Made by a program: the position numbers and the translations under genes. Below, piece by piece: positions 33,851 through 44,657 of a stretch of 64,000 nt of DNA. How positions within the stretch are numbered: position 1 is the first letter of the stretch; every line of letters starts with the position of its first letter. Source of the stretch: Pictodentalium vernedei (lineage: Eukaryota; Mollusca; Scaphopoda; Dentaliida; Dentaliidae); the NCBI GenBank assembly GCA_031216915.1, contig CM062294.1, positions 166,239,455 through 166,303,454 on the forward strand, written 5' to 3'. The notes under the pieces are model-generated. The model saw only the letters and a program-made list of their open reading frames with translations, did not search any database and was not told the origin of the DNA.

Positions 33851-34629
33851 GATTAATCAAAACTAAGTCGATTGAACTCCTACAAACTCCACAACAAATA
33901 TATGATAAAGATATATAACAATCAACAATCAAAATCGAAAAATTAAATTCCAAAAAAGTTTCGAAAAAATTTTGACAAAAGCCCAAGTTCCCAAAGGGAA
34001 CCTGATCTCAATAGAGCCTAATTGTGGACAAAATTCCAAAAATTATTGCTGCACTACCGGAACATTAATTAATGTATCTTACAACAATCCTACAGTAATA
34101 ATAACTAAATATTACATATAATTAAGGACGTTACCAATGTAAACGACGTCAAGGAAAAAAACAGAAACAAGACATCAGGCACAGAAAAAAAAGCAAGATC
34201 TTCAAACAAAGAAAAAACGATACATCAAATAGAAGATGCATGATGCCAAATGACCCAACACCCCAAGGGTGAGGACTTAACTATGGGGATAAAGAGAATA
34301 AACATTCTGTAATACATGTTAAACTTACAAGAAATTTAATAAAAAATTTCAATAAAAATAAGCCAAAAAGCTTGGGAGTTTAACAGGAGGGCTTCAAGGA
34401 AGAATAGGGAAGGAACACTTAACAAACAGTGACTAAATCATTAGCAAGAATGATGACGTCAGGCCCATGTCAAGAAATTGGGAAACATGAAATAATTTTG
34501 ATAAAAATTAGAAAGTTACAGCCCTGAACATTCCTAACCACCGTTGTTCACTTCCATCATCCATTCATGTCCTTGGATCCACCAATTTTACCATTGATAT
34601 GTGTCTGGCATCCTCAAAACTGAGATTTA
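33851..34629. other. DIRS copy 2 5' untranslated region
   Basis: Non-coding. It matches copy 1 at 18900-19427 and 20804-21109 (for example CAAGTTCCCAAAGGGAAC and AAGAATGATGACGTCAGG). Confidence 0.7.
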
Positions 34630-34864
34630 AAAGCACAGATGTCAGTTGAAGAGCCAAACAAAGAATGATGGTTTGTGCCAATTTTGGTACCTTTCTGTAT
34701 ACTGCGCATGAGCAGATCTAAAATGTATGGAGGACCAGACAGGACTTAATTTTTTTGGTTTTGCATGCAAAGTTTGGGGATCAGGGAGCAAAATTTGTGT
34801 TTGGCCCTGGATTAATTTTTGAGTTAGCACCAGCTAGTCTGGGCCATTGGTTGTTGTATAAAAT
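34630..34864. repeat. Right inverted terminal repeat, DIRS copy 2
   Basis: Inverted match of 24391-24640, ending GGCCATTGGTTGTTGTATAAAA. Confidence 0.85.
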
Positions 34865-34972
34865 TATTTTGAAATCCTACTTTTCTCTTTAGGTTTACTG
34901 CCAGTATCAAAAGTTGACAAAACTACCGGTGCTAGCAAGAAGCATTTTCTTTCAATTTTACAATATGTACAG

Positions 34973-35120
34973 ATTATCATGATAATGTGCATGTCCTGTG
35001 ATTTGTATCAGATTCAAGGTGGTGTCCAGAATGGGATCTCAACAAGCCAGCTGTGATCCCATTCTGGACAATACCACGAATCTGATGCAAATCTCAGGAT
35101 ATGCACATTATCATGATAAT
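34973..35120. repeat. 66-bp arm palindrome
   Basis: Arms 34973-35038 and 35055-35120 (ATTATCATGATAATGTGCAT... inverted) surround a 16-base loop. A second short inverted pair, ATTTATCTAACAAT, lies at 35124 and 35656. Both sit in the insert within R unit 2. Confidence 0.88.
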
Positions 35121-35340
35121 TCATTTATCTAACAATTCTGTCACATAAACAGATTAAATCTTAAATTATTAATTGAGTTTTGGGACATACATGTAATGTT
35201 GGGGGAGAATAAGTTTTTAAAAAAAACATATTTTGTGGAACAATATTGTTGTAAAATTATTCACTCTCAATGTCACTTCCTATGATGATATGCTTGAATT
35301 TACAAGTATGAAATATTTAGTTACGCAGTTTCTATATATT

Positions 35341-35391
35341 GTGTGTGTGTGTGGGCGGGGGGGGGTGAGGGGGGGGGGGGGGGGGGGGGGG
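35341..35391. repeat. (GT)n and poly-G tract
   Basis: A GTGTGTGTGTG run passes into more than 30 bases that are nearly all G. Confidence 0.95.
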
Positions 35392-36283
35392 TTGGCTGTT
35401 GATAGTTCTGTCGCTTATTGTAAGGAATTTTGTTTTGTTTTGTTTTGTTTTGTAAGCGATCAACTGAGTCGATCACTGAAACACACATAGAATGTATTAA
35501 ATTATTAATGCGCCTGTTATGACAGCCTGTTGTGTTCCCGGAAACGAGTTGTCTATATGATATGGAATCAGAATGAGTTGTCTATATGACGGAATCTGAA
35601 CACATTATGTGATACATACTGTTTTCCGTGGTTTTGAAGACAAAATGTATATGATTGTTAGATAAATTAGAGTCCTTTGCGGCTACATTCTCTTCTTGGT
35701 CTAACCTAATTCATATTAGAGAACGCAGTCAGAGCCGTGTGAAGCGTGGCTCACAAAGTGAGCTCTATAGGTAACACATGCGTATGTAGAGAAATACACA
35801 ATTTCAAAAGAAACAGAAAATCTAACAAACTGAAAATTGTGTCTTCAGGGTTTGGCCATTAGGGGCGGCCATTTTTACATTCAATGTTGAATTCTGGGAT
35901 AGTTGAAAATAAAAATAGCAACAAAAACAAGAGAACGCACCATGTGTTGGCCACGTCAATCTTTCTGAATAAATGACGTTATTTCTTTTAACCTGAACAC
36001 TGGCTTCCTATAATTCAGTATTAAATTGGTTTTTGCTACTTAAACATTTTAAAATCCTACTTTTGACCACAAATCCTTTCTCTTTTGGTTTACTGCCAGT
36101 ATCAAAAGTTGACAAAGCTACTGGTGGTAGCCAGAATCATTTTCATTCAATTTTACAATACAGTAGAGTCCTTTGTGACGACGTTCTCTTCTAGGTCTAA
36201 CCTAATTCATATTAATTTGCATAACCGATTTTCCGTTCATGCAAAAGGCAAAACATAAATATTTCAAAGCATCATTTTATGTA

Positions 36284-37317
36284 GTTCAGCGATCTGAACT
36301 TAGTGGCTACCCCTCTACGTTCAGATTCTTCCCATTCAATCCCATACAAAAAGTTCCCATCAAGTTTTTATGGGAACTCAAAACTCGAAAATAGGAATAT
36401 ATATCAAGCTTTCACCCTTATTACCGGCTGCAATCGATAGTACACGTATTTCCTTACATTTGGGCAGAGTTTATTGATCCAAACTATGTTTTATCCTTTA
36501 ATTATCGTTATTTGAATACTTGTGAAGCGTCAATGAATGTTTCGAAATCGTCCATGTTTTTGTATAAATATAAAACAATATAATTTTTTTGCGGTTTCGT
36601 GTGTCGAAATTTTCTTCCGCCGCACATTCAGTCTTTTTTGAAAAACATCGCTTTTGTCAACAAAAAAAAACTCGCAAAACTTTCAAAGACGATGGGCATC
36701 ATTTTACTTCACAAACCCAGAGTAAAATTTTAGCTTGAAATGCTCTTCAAACTAGTCAAGTTTTTTAAGGCTCAACATCGTCTGACCCGGCATTACTGCC
36801 TGTGACCCGTTACTTAGTTACTGACGCCGAAACGAATAGACCTTTTTATCGATGCAGAATCGGAAATTCGATCGCAGTTGTGCTGAGGAAGTTGATAATC
36901 TGCTCTGTGCGAATGCGTCCGAGTTTGATGACCTTCTCTGCGCGAATTGCGATCGAATTTCCGATTCCGCATCGATAAAAAAGTTTTTCCATTTCGGTGC
37001 CATTACCGGGTTATTGTTTTTACTGTTTTATATTTATACAAAAACATGTCCGATTTCGAAATCTCCGTTGACGCCTCACGAGTACTCAAATGATGACAAT
37101 TAAAGAATAAAACATAGTTTGGATCAATAAACTCTGCCCAAATGTAAGGAAATACGTGTACTATCGATTGCAGCTGGTAATATGGGCGAAAGCTTGATAT
37201 ATATTCCTAATTTCGAGTTTTGAGTTCCCATAAGAACTTGATGGGAACTTTTTCTATAGGATTGAATGGGAAGAATCTGAATTTAGAGGGGTAGCCACTA
37301 GGTTCGGATCGCTGAAC
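36284..37317. mobile_element. 1.03-kb palindromic element with TA target duplication
   Basis: Ends are GTTCAGCGATC and GATCGCTGAAC, each flanked by TA (36282-36283 and 37318-37319). Outer inverted arms cover about 294 bp (36284-36577 and about 37024-37317), and inner arms (about 36825-36878 and 36945-36998) extend the symmetry to the centre. About 250 bp present on the left is absent on the right. TA duplication suggests a Tc1/mariner-type source. No transposase is present. Confidence 0.85.
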
Positions 37318-37443
37318 TAACCCATTACTGCCCGATTGACTGTACATTTTTTATGTAAATGGGTTAAGCAAACTGTGAATGGTTGAGTAAATTATTTTTG
37401 CAAAACCTTTTTTAGGGTTAAGCAAAGTTAAATATTTTACAGG

Positions 37444-39169
37444 GAATGCAGGAGAAGTCGGCCCCAAACGAAGTCGGCCCATAGGAGAACTCGGCCCAAA
37501 ACAAAGTCGGCCCACAAGAGAAGTCGGCCCATAAGAGAAGTCGGCCCCAAACAAAGTCGGCCCATAGGAGAACTCGGCCCAAAACAAAGTCGGCCCACAA
37601 GAGAAGTCGGCCCATAAGAGAAGTCGGTCCCAAACAAAGTCGGGCCATAGGAGAACTCGGCCCAAAACAAAGTCGTCCCATATGAGAAGTCGGCCCCAAA
37701 CAAAGTCACCCATAGGAGAACTCGGCCCAAAACAAAGTCGGCCCATGAGAGAAGTCGGCCCCACCCTTATAAAAAGTACCATGGTAAATCCACCCCAAGC
37801 CCTGACAAACCTTGTTTTAAATATTATAGAAGGAATTTCATCAAGGTTCTGCTCACCTTTACGTTATGTTTTTCCACATTTTAAATTGAAGCATAAATCT
37901 TCCACGAACATTCGTGTCTGCACAGTACAACATTGCACACTTGTCCAAGAAGAGAAACTTAGACGGATTCCAAGGAAACAAAAACAAATTATGCAGGGCA
38001 AGCTCTTTCAACTCTGGCGACTTTACAGTCACGACGAACTAACAACTAGTCAACTTTTAAAAAGGGTGGCCAACTTAACTGCTCTAGATGGGAGCTATCG
38101 ATTTTCTTCAATTTCCGTCAAAAAATGTTGCCGCGGCCAACGTTCTTAGAACTTAGTTTAGTCAAACCACAATATTTCCCTTTGGCACACCCTACAGGGC
38201 ACATTTATGATTTGATTGCTTTGAAACCTGGTATGCTTATTTAGGGTGACCTCTAGATGGGAGCTATCGAATTTCTTCAATTTCCGGCAAAAAATGTTGC
38301 CACGGCCAACGTTCGTAGAACTTAATTTAGTCAGACCTCAATATTTCCCTTTGGCACACCCTACAGGGCACATTTATGATCAGATTGCTTTGGAACCTGG
38401 TATGCTTGTTTGCGGAGACCTCTAGATGGGTGCTATCGATTTTCTTCAATTTCTGTCAAAAAATGTTACCGCGGCCAACGTTCTTAGAACTTAGTTTAGT
38501 CAGAAGACTCAATATTTCCCTTTGGCACACCCTACAGGTCGCATTTATGATCAGATTACTTTGAAACTTGGCATGCTTGTTTGGGGTGACCTCTAGATGG
38601 GAGCTATCGATTTTCTTCAATTTCCGTCAAAAAATGTTGCCGCGGCCAACGTTCTTAGAACTTAGTTTAGTCAAACCACAATATTTCCCTTTGGCACACC
38701 CTACAGGGCACATTTATGATTTGATTGCTTTGAAACCTGGTATGCTTATTTAGGGTGACCTCTAGATGGGAGCTATCGAATTTCTTCAATTTTTGCCCTA
38801 AACCATCGGATGTTAACCTTTAGTTTGTGGGGCCGACTTCTCCCAAATTGTCTGGGTCGACTTCCTAGGGGCCGAGTTCTCTTGTACTTCATGGGGGCGA
38901 CTTCTCTCGTGGGCCGACTTCTCTCAAATTGTCTGGGCCGACTTCTCCTAGGGGCCGACTTCTCCTGTAGTTTGTGGGGCCGACTTCTCTCATGGGCCGA
39001 CTTCTCCGAAATTGTCTGGGCCGACTTCTCCTAGGGGCCGACTTCTCCTGTAGTTTGTGGGGCCGACTTCTCTCATGGGCCGACTTCTCCGAAATTGTCT
39101 GGGCCGACTTCTCCTAGGGGCCGACTTCTCCGGGGCCGAGTTCGCAATGGGCCGACTTCTCCTGCTCCC
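37444..39169. mobile_element. DNA transposon with 8-bp target duplication and subterminal repeat clusters
   Basis: TTTACAGG is repeated exactly at 37436-37443 and 39170-39177. Terminal sequences share CAGGAGAAGTCGGCCC in inverted orientation. About ten GAGAAGTCGGCCC-type units lie on the left (37451-37765) and about as many inverted units (GGGCCGACTTCTC) on the right (38830-39165). The centre is a 169-bp tandem array. No transposase is seen. It may be a hAT relative. Confidence 0.85.
38082..38797. repeat. 169-bp tandem repeat, ~4.2 copies
   Basis: The anchor CTCTAGATGGG starts at 38082, 38251, 38420, 38591 and 38760. Each unit includes GCCAACGTTC.TAGAACTTA and TTTGGCACACCCTACAGG. Confidence 0.93.
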
Positions 39170-39177
39170 TTTACAGG

Positions 39178-39754
39178 CCTGTGGGCGAACGAGAATTGGT
39201 GCGATACGACCCGGGACTCTTCAGTCTCAGACTTCACTTTAGCCAGTTCAGTTCTCCCTGGATAAGTTTTACTCAGTATTGAGGCTAATTTCCAGTATTT
39301 TACAGATACAGATACAGTTCAGGAAGACCCACTATTTTTTTCTTGTTTGGTTCAAATCAACTCATTGGTTTCACTGAGGGTGAATATTCTTCGAATTTTC
39401 TTGTTACTCTTTGTAAACGTATATTTCGTTTTCCATATCAATGTTCCTAACTCTTACTTTGGAAATCTATGCATGAAAGACCGGCACAATATTTTCGAAT
39501 GTTTTGTTGATATTTTAAAATTTCCGCCTTCAATCAATCAGAGTGATATCAACGAGATTTTACGAGATCTTGGGGATTGTTCCCATTTGGCAAATCCGGA
39601 ATAGAAAAGGTAAACTGTTATAATCCGGGCTGATAAAACTGCCATAATGCATGACGACTGTCTGGATTTTTAAAGATAATCCACATTTTAAAGATCTACA
39701 TGTGCACTGATACAGCACATATAAAATTTACGGGTTTAAAGCTCAACGTACTTG
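39178..39754. other. No gene recognised
   Basis: An 85-aa open frame at 39347-39604 has no recognisable motif. I treat it as chance. Confidence 0.4.
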
Positions 39755-39960
39755 GAGATTGACATTTAAAAAAATGGTTCTCTTCAGCTCTTTAAAGCAA
39801 TGTTGCCCCAACCCCAACCACCATCTTACATTTGTAGAAAACAAAAACCATCCCATTATTCATTTCAGGATTCTTTTTTAAATTCTATTTTGTTACGGCA
39901 AATGAAATGTTACACACTTTCCAATTTACTCCAGTCTGGTTAGACATTTTTTTAAATTCT
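39755..39960 (+). repeat. Dispersed repeat, copy 1 of an inverted pair
   Basis: Matches the reverse complement of 53777-53987 over about 205 bp (GTTCTCTTCAGCTCTTTAAA..., CATCCCATTATTCATTTCAG, ACTCCAGTCTGGTTAGACAT). Confidence 0.88.
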
Positions 39961-40069
39961 TGTGGGTCTTTTCTGCCTCGGGAATATTCGGCCTCAGTCG
40001 AAGCCGAATGTTCCGACGTTTGGTAAAAATATTCGGGACACACCAAAAAGTGTTGTTCGTGTCGGAGAA

Positions 40070-41013
40070 GGGAACGGGACGGTTCGCCATCGGGACGATT
40101 CGCCATTGTCGACCGGGACGGTTCGCCATCGGGACGATTCGCCATTTTGCGTAGGCGGGACGATTCGCCATTCGGGGTTATTTACTTGTCTAAAAATAAA
40201 CTTTATTTTCAGATCAGTGGTATTGACTAGAAGAGGATTACCGGGAGTGGGAAATAGAAAACAGACAACAGAACGCTTGGCTTTGACAAAATATATGTTG
40301 TTTATTTTTTAAATTTCATCAATATAGTTGGTAGTAAATAACAGTAGGCTGACATAATATTTTGCGGCAATATAACAAGTATAACACATAAATAGCAAAA
40401 GCTGACAATATATAAAAATAAAACAAAATAACTTCGGATACATAACGCTTGAAACCTGATGATGGAGAAGCAATTAAAATGTGTGATAGAAGATATTTTT
40501 GGTGATTGCGTTAAACATTTATTTAACATGGCGTTTATTAATTAATTTCGGTGTCTGTATAACCGGTCTATTAAAAAAAAATACGTAATTACTTAACAAT
40601 TTTTTTCTGTTTTAACAATTTTCGTTTTTTGCTCCCAAAGCGTAGCTTACGATCCCATTGAGCGATTAGAAGTTATGTTTTGAAAGCAAAAAATGAAAAA
40701 AACAATTGGATAGCCGTTTTCGCGACATGGAAAACCTTTAACCATTTATCTAACACCACATTTAATGATGATTTTATATAAAAAAAAATTTTTTTTAAAA
40801 AACCCAAATGGGGCTTCCAAAAAAATTATGTTGATTTAAATGTTCTTTTCATGTAAAATTAAGAAGTAGAATAAAAAGAAACAAAAATATTGAAATATTG
40901 AAAATAAATAAAAAAATAAAATGAAAATCTTAGATAAAAAACCGGGACGATTCGCCATTTTAGGTGGGACGATTCGCCATAAAATCGAGGTTATGGCGGA
41001 CCGTCCCGTACCC
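40070..41013. mobile_element. DNA transposon with 8-bp target duplication and GGGACGATTCGCCAT repeats
   Basis: TCGGAGAA is duplicated exactly at 40062-40069 and 41014-41021. Ends are GGGAACGGGACGG and, inverted, GGGTACGGGACGG. Five GGGACG(A/G)TTCGCCAT units lie near the left end and two near the right before the inverted terminus. The AT-rich centre has no transposase. Layout resembles 37444-39169. Confidence 0.88.
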
Positions 41014-41250
41014 TCGGAGAAAAGGTGTAGTCGGGAATTAATTATTATTTTCTCACTTATTTGATGGTTATTTTCTATGAAAGTTGGAAAGTATCCTCTG
41101 GGGACGATACGAAATATATGCCAAAAGAGAAGTTTGCACGATGTTAGAAGACATTTTATCTTTCAAATACACTAAGAAGTGTCGCTGACTTGGCGCCGTG
41201 TTAGCTGATTAATTGGTTTACGCTGTGTTGACCCAGCGAGGCGGGCTGAT

Positions 41251-41520
41251 GGGGTCAGGACAAATCGGACCAAAGGCAACTCGGACCAAGACAACTCGGA
41301 CCACTTTTGAAGACAACTCGGACCAACTTTGAAGACAACTAGGACCACTTTTGAAGACAACTCGGACCAACTTTGAAGACAACTCGGACCAACTTTGAAG
41401 ACAACTCGGACCAACTTTGGAGGTCAAAATTGGTACGAGTTGTCTTCAAAGTTGGTCCGACTAGTCTTCAAAGTTGGGCCGAGTTGTCTGAAGACAACTC
41501 GGACCAACTTTTCGGAACAC
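41251..41520. repeat. Cluster of AACTCGGACCA units, partly inverted
   Basis: Repeats of ACAACTCGGACCAACTTTGAAG (about 23 bp) run to about 41418. Inverted units (CGAGTTGTCTTCAAAGTTGG) follow to about 41487, then one forward unit. It looks like one end of an element of the 37.4/40.1-kb type, but no target duplication was found. Confidence 0.75.
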
Positions 41521-41573
41521 AAGTATAGACAAAGTGACAGCTCAGTAGATTATAAAAAACCAACAACACCGAA

Positions 41574-42228
41574 TTACAGGTTATACAATTTATTTGAGGT
41601 AAACTCATCAAATGTTACTCGAAAGAAGAGATTCAGAGTATTTCTATGGATGGCTGATTTTACAGGCGAGATTCCCATTAATGCTCTGACTGCTGCTGTG
41701 GCTGTTATGGGTGGTAGATGCTGCATCTGTTTTATCATTGCTGTCTGGTGAGATTCAATCAGTCGTATCTCTGTAATATTTAGTGGGAGTACTTCCAAGC
41801 CATAAATCAATCTCGGTATAACATACAAGTTCCACATTTCACTTTTGATACACTGCGAGACCCCGGTCTTTCCGTGCATTCCAGCTCCCAGCAGAGAGTA
41901 ACAAGTACGCCTGGACAGGTTGATTTTGGCTTCAACATCAGGCCTTGTGCTAATCTTCCTTTTAATGCCGAGGTGCTCGGTACTGTCAGGAGCATCTATT
42001 TTTTTTGTCATTGATAAAGATGTGGATATTATCTGAATACACTTGTGGCTGTCTGCAGTCGTGACATGTAAAATCAATTGCTGTCATTTCTTTCACCATT
42101 CTGCGATTTTGGCTCCGATTAATGCCAGTGTTGCAGGTCCTATGTTGCCACCTATCACACCCTTCACAAAGTATAGCCTCTTGTCGAGGGCGGACTGTGG
42201 CCTTACAGTCTATGCACACATCAGCCAT
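41574..42228 (-). pseudogene. Chimeric LINE fragment: PHD-type finger joined to RT C-terminal region
   Basis: On the - strand a frame starts MADVCIDCKATVRPRQEAIL at 42228 and continues with CEGCDRWQHRTC and FTCHDC, a PHD-like finger of the kind found in LINE ORF1s. Within about 60 bases the reading passes, by frame change, into STEHLGIKRKISTRPDVEAK, YVIPRLIYGLEVLPL and ALMGISPVKSAIHRN (42000-41580), which resembles the region after the RT active site in LINE ORF2. All of the endonuclease and RT core is missing between them. Confidence 0.65.
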
Positions 42229-42299
42229 GACTGAAATGATGAAAATTTCAAAAACGTACCACAATATATAGAAAAGCAAGTCGCTAAAACAACACAAGT

Positions 42300-44600
42300 C
42301 TTTTAAATTGTTTTTACAATGTCGGGTAGCTTTTAGGGCAACTCTTGAAAAGACGAGTTATTATTATTAAACAAACAACATTGTTCAATTTGTTTACACT
42401 AATTTTCACACTATAGGTTGAGTGATTACCTATAGAGTTGTGCTACAAACATTTATCAAAAATAAAAGTGTGTGATGAAATGTGTGTCTGTTTGATAAAA
42501 TAACTTCACAGACAATCCAAGACGGGAACGTAGTTTTTCAATATCCAGATGAGAATATGAGGGACAATAGATTATACCTCACTGAGGAACTTTCTCATGG
42601 CTTCATACGATAAAAAGGGGTGCGGAAGGTCAGTCGCTTATTAGTTAGTGGTGTTGAAAGTAGCCCCGCAATACTTGGATGAGGATATGAGGGACTTGGG
42701 GTTAGATCGCTGAGAAATATCTGGCCTTCGTGCACACATATGTGGAAAATAGACGAAAAAGAATAGAATCGCAAAATCCGCACGTGTTATAAACCCTAGA
42801 TGGTGATTTCACCAAGTCCCTTTTGGTGATTTTAGTTGTTTTTCGTTGTTTTAGGTAACTGTTTGGGTCCATTTGGGTAATATAAGGAAGTCACCGAGGA
42901 TTTGGGGAAACTCTGAACCTGCAAAAGTACTCTTGCACAATAGGACAATACCCCCAGTCCTATAGCATTATGTGCTAATCTCATAATCTCAAGATGGGGG
43001 CTTCATCGGGTCTGCTTCGGAGATTTTAGCCCGTATTTACTGATTTAGGATCATTGGTGGGTCTATTGGGATAATTAGATTTACTCCAGTCTAAATGAAT
43101 AAACCATCAGAACAAACCTCTACTCTACACTATATAACATCCCATCCAGGCCCATAGTAATCATCAACGATAGCGGTCTAGATATGCAGAAACCGAGCCA
43201 AATAAGCATTTATCGGGTTGTTTGTGGTAATTATATTCACTCCACTCAATGGAAAACATCCTCCGAACACACCCGAGTCCTATTAGAGGATGTTGGATCA
43301 CATCGCAATCACGTGCCACCATAGAAATCAAGATGGCGACCTCCAGTATACAAAATGGCCAACGGAAACTCGTATCTCCCTAACCAGTTAAGGTAGCTTC
43401 ATTCCGAGAGTAGGGACATACACGAAACGAATCGTTCCTTGCGGCATGGGGTGATTTGATCTTCCTCCTTGGAAAAATGTTGGACTTAAGCTGATTTTTC
43501 TTTTCGTCTTTCCACAGCCTGTTGCGCCTGAATCATCAATATAGTGGCTGAGACGCCCTTAGATGCGCCTCACTCTTGAGACAGGAAAATGCTTTGTACC
43601 ATCGGGGCGACTTGGTATAAATTTACATCTCTCAACATACAACGTACCCCGTGGAGACTCCCCAACAGCTGCCATTTTCTCACTTCACGCGTGCTATCCG
43701 GGATCGATATTCATTGCCTGCTGACATCGTCCAAGTCGACACACTAGGTGCCTTTAGACCTCTAGGGGCCAGCTACTAAAATATTGTCATGTTTTATCCG
43801 TTTTCAACTTATTTTAAATTCCGCCTCTTCCCTCGTGCCTTGCAAATGAATAAAAGCAGAATCTTCAACCATTTGAAGGAGGCTATTACCCGGCAGATGC
43901 AGATCATTCCAGAGAGCCCCGCCGCTCTGTTGTGGATGCACCATAAGAGTTTCAAGAGTCCCAATTGGTAACTTGGTAGGCCCGTAAACTGCATTCGCAC
44001 CTGTTGGAAATTTAAAACTTCTCGGACTAAATATGAACCGATACGCCATCCTGATGCAGGTAAACAGATGCGCGCAACATTACTATTGAAAGTCTCTTCA
44101 ATTTTTATTTGTTGTTCTTAGATAATAGAAACGAAAAGAAAACTTTATGTAATTCACGGAGTATTCAGCCACCTGGTCTTCATCACTGATGGGAATAGTG
44201 GAATTCCGGTAGTAATTGTGGAATGAACGTTGCTTTGTTAGTCGTGTAGTTGTGTGTGGTATATTCATTGTCGATAAAGACCTGGTTCTGGCCAATGTCT
44301 ATTTCGTGAATTTTCGTGTAACTTGAAACGACTATCCCTGCAATCAAATGAAATGCACTTCTATGAACCGCTGTCATTTAATTTTAAAAGAAAATCGTTA
44401 CATTGAATTCATTTCCCATTAGTCTGCGTCGTATATTGTATATTGTAGCACGTGTGCCTTTACTCGTGATGCGCAGTTCTCTCTTATATGGAATGACTTG
44501 GAACTTCAGCTTGAGGGAAACGTGTTCCCAGAACTGCTCTCCTATTCCGGAAGTCCGGAAGATGATTTTTGTTTCCAGAACTAGCAATATTCTGACATAT
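42300..44600. other. No gene recognised
   Basis: Only short frames. Two loosely similar units (GATGAG.ATATGAGGGAC) occur near 42548 and 42677. The right part may include the LINE's 5' untranslated region. Confidence 0.45.
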
Positions 44601-44657
44601 TACAATGGGCCTATGTGCTGCCCTCAGCTCGTCTGTGTCGCACGCCGCTGAAGAATT

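Larger units (their letters stand above)
24391..34864 (-). mobile_element. DIRS-type retrotransposon, copy 2
   Basis: Same structure as copy 1: inverted termini (24391 to about 24640 and about 34630-34864), ICR at 24697-24780, tyrosine recombinase (25.4-26.3 kb), RNase H (about 26.4-27.0) and gag (27.3-33.85). It interrupts an R unit; joining the flanks restores the R sequence without target duplication. RT has been deleted: sequence equivalent to copy-1 14421 is joined to that equivalent to 16851 at about 27330. It carries a hAT element and a Mag-like LTR element. Confidence 0.88.
34865..36228. repeat. R tandem repeat, rest of unit 2 and unit 3
   Basis: Unit 2 resumes with GAAATCCTACTTTTCTCTTTAGG and is interrupted at about 34966-35672 by a palindrome-bearing insert. 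Unit 3 runs from about 35827 to 36228. Confidence 0.75.

Noticed and set aside
37351..37782. Repetitive proteins (GPTSLMGRL-type) in several - frames, and similar + frames at 38810-39242
   Set aside because: They translate the GAGAAGTCGGCCC repeat clusters of a transposon; all frames stay open because the repeat lacks stops.
41172..41427. Repetitive SELSSKVVRVV-type frames
   Set aside because: Translation of the AACTCGGACCA repeat cluster.
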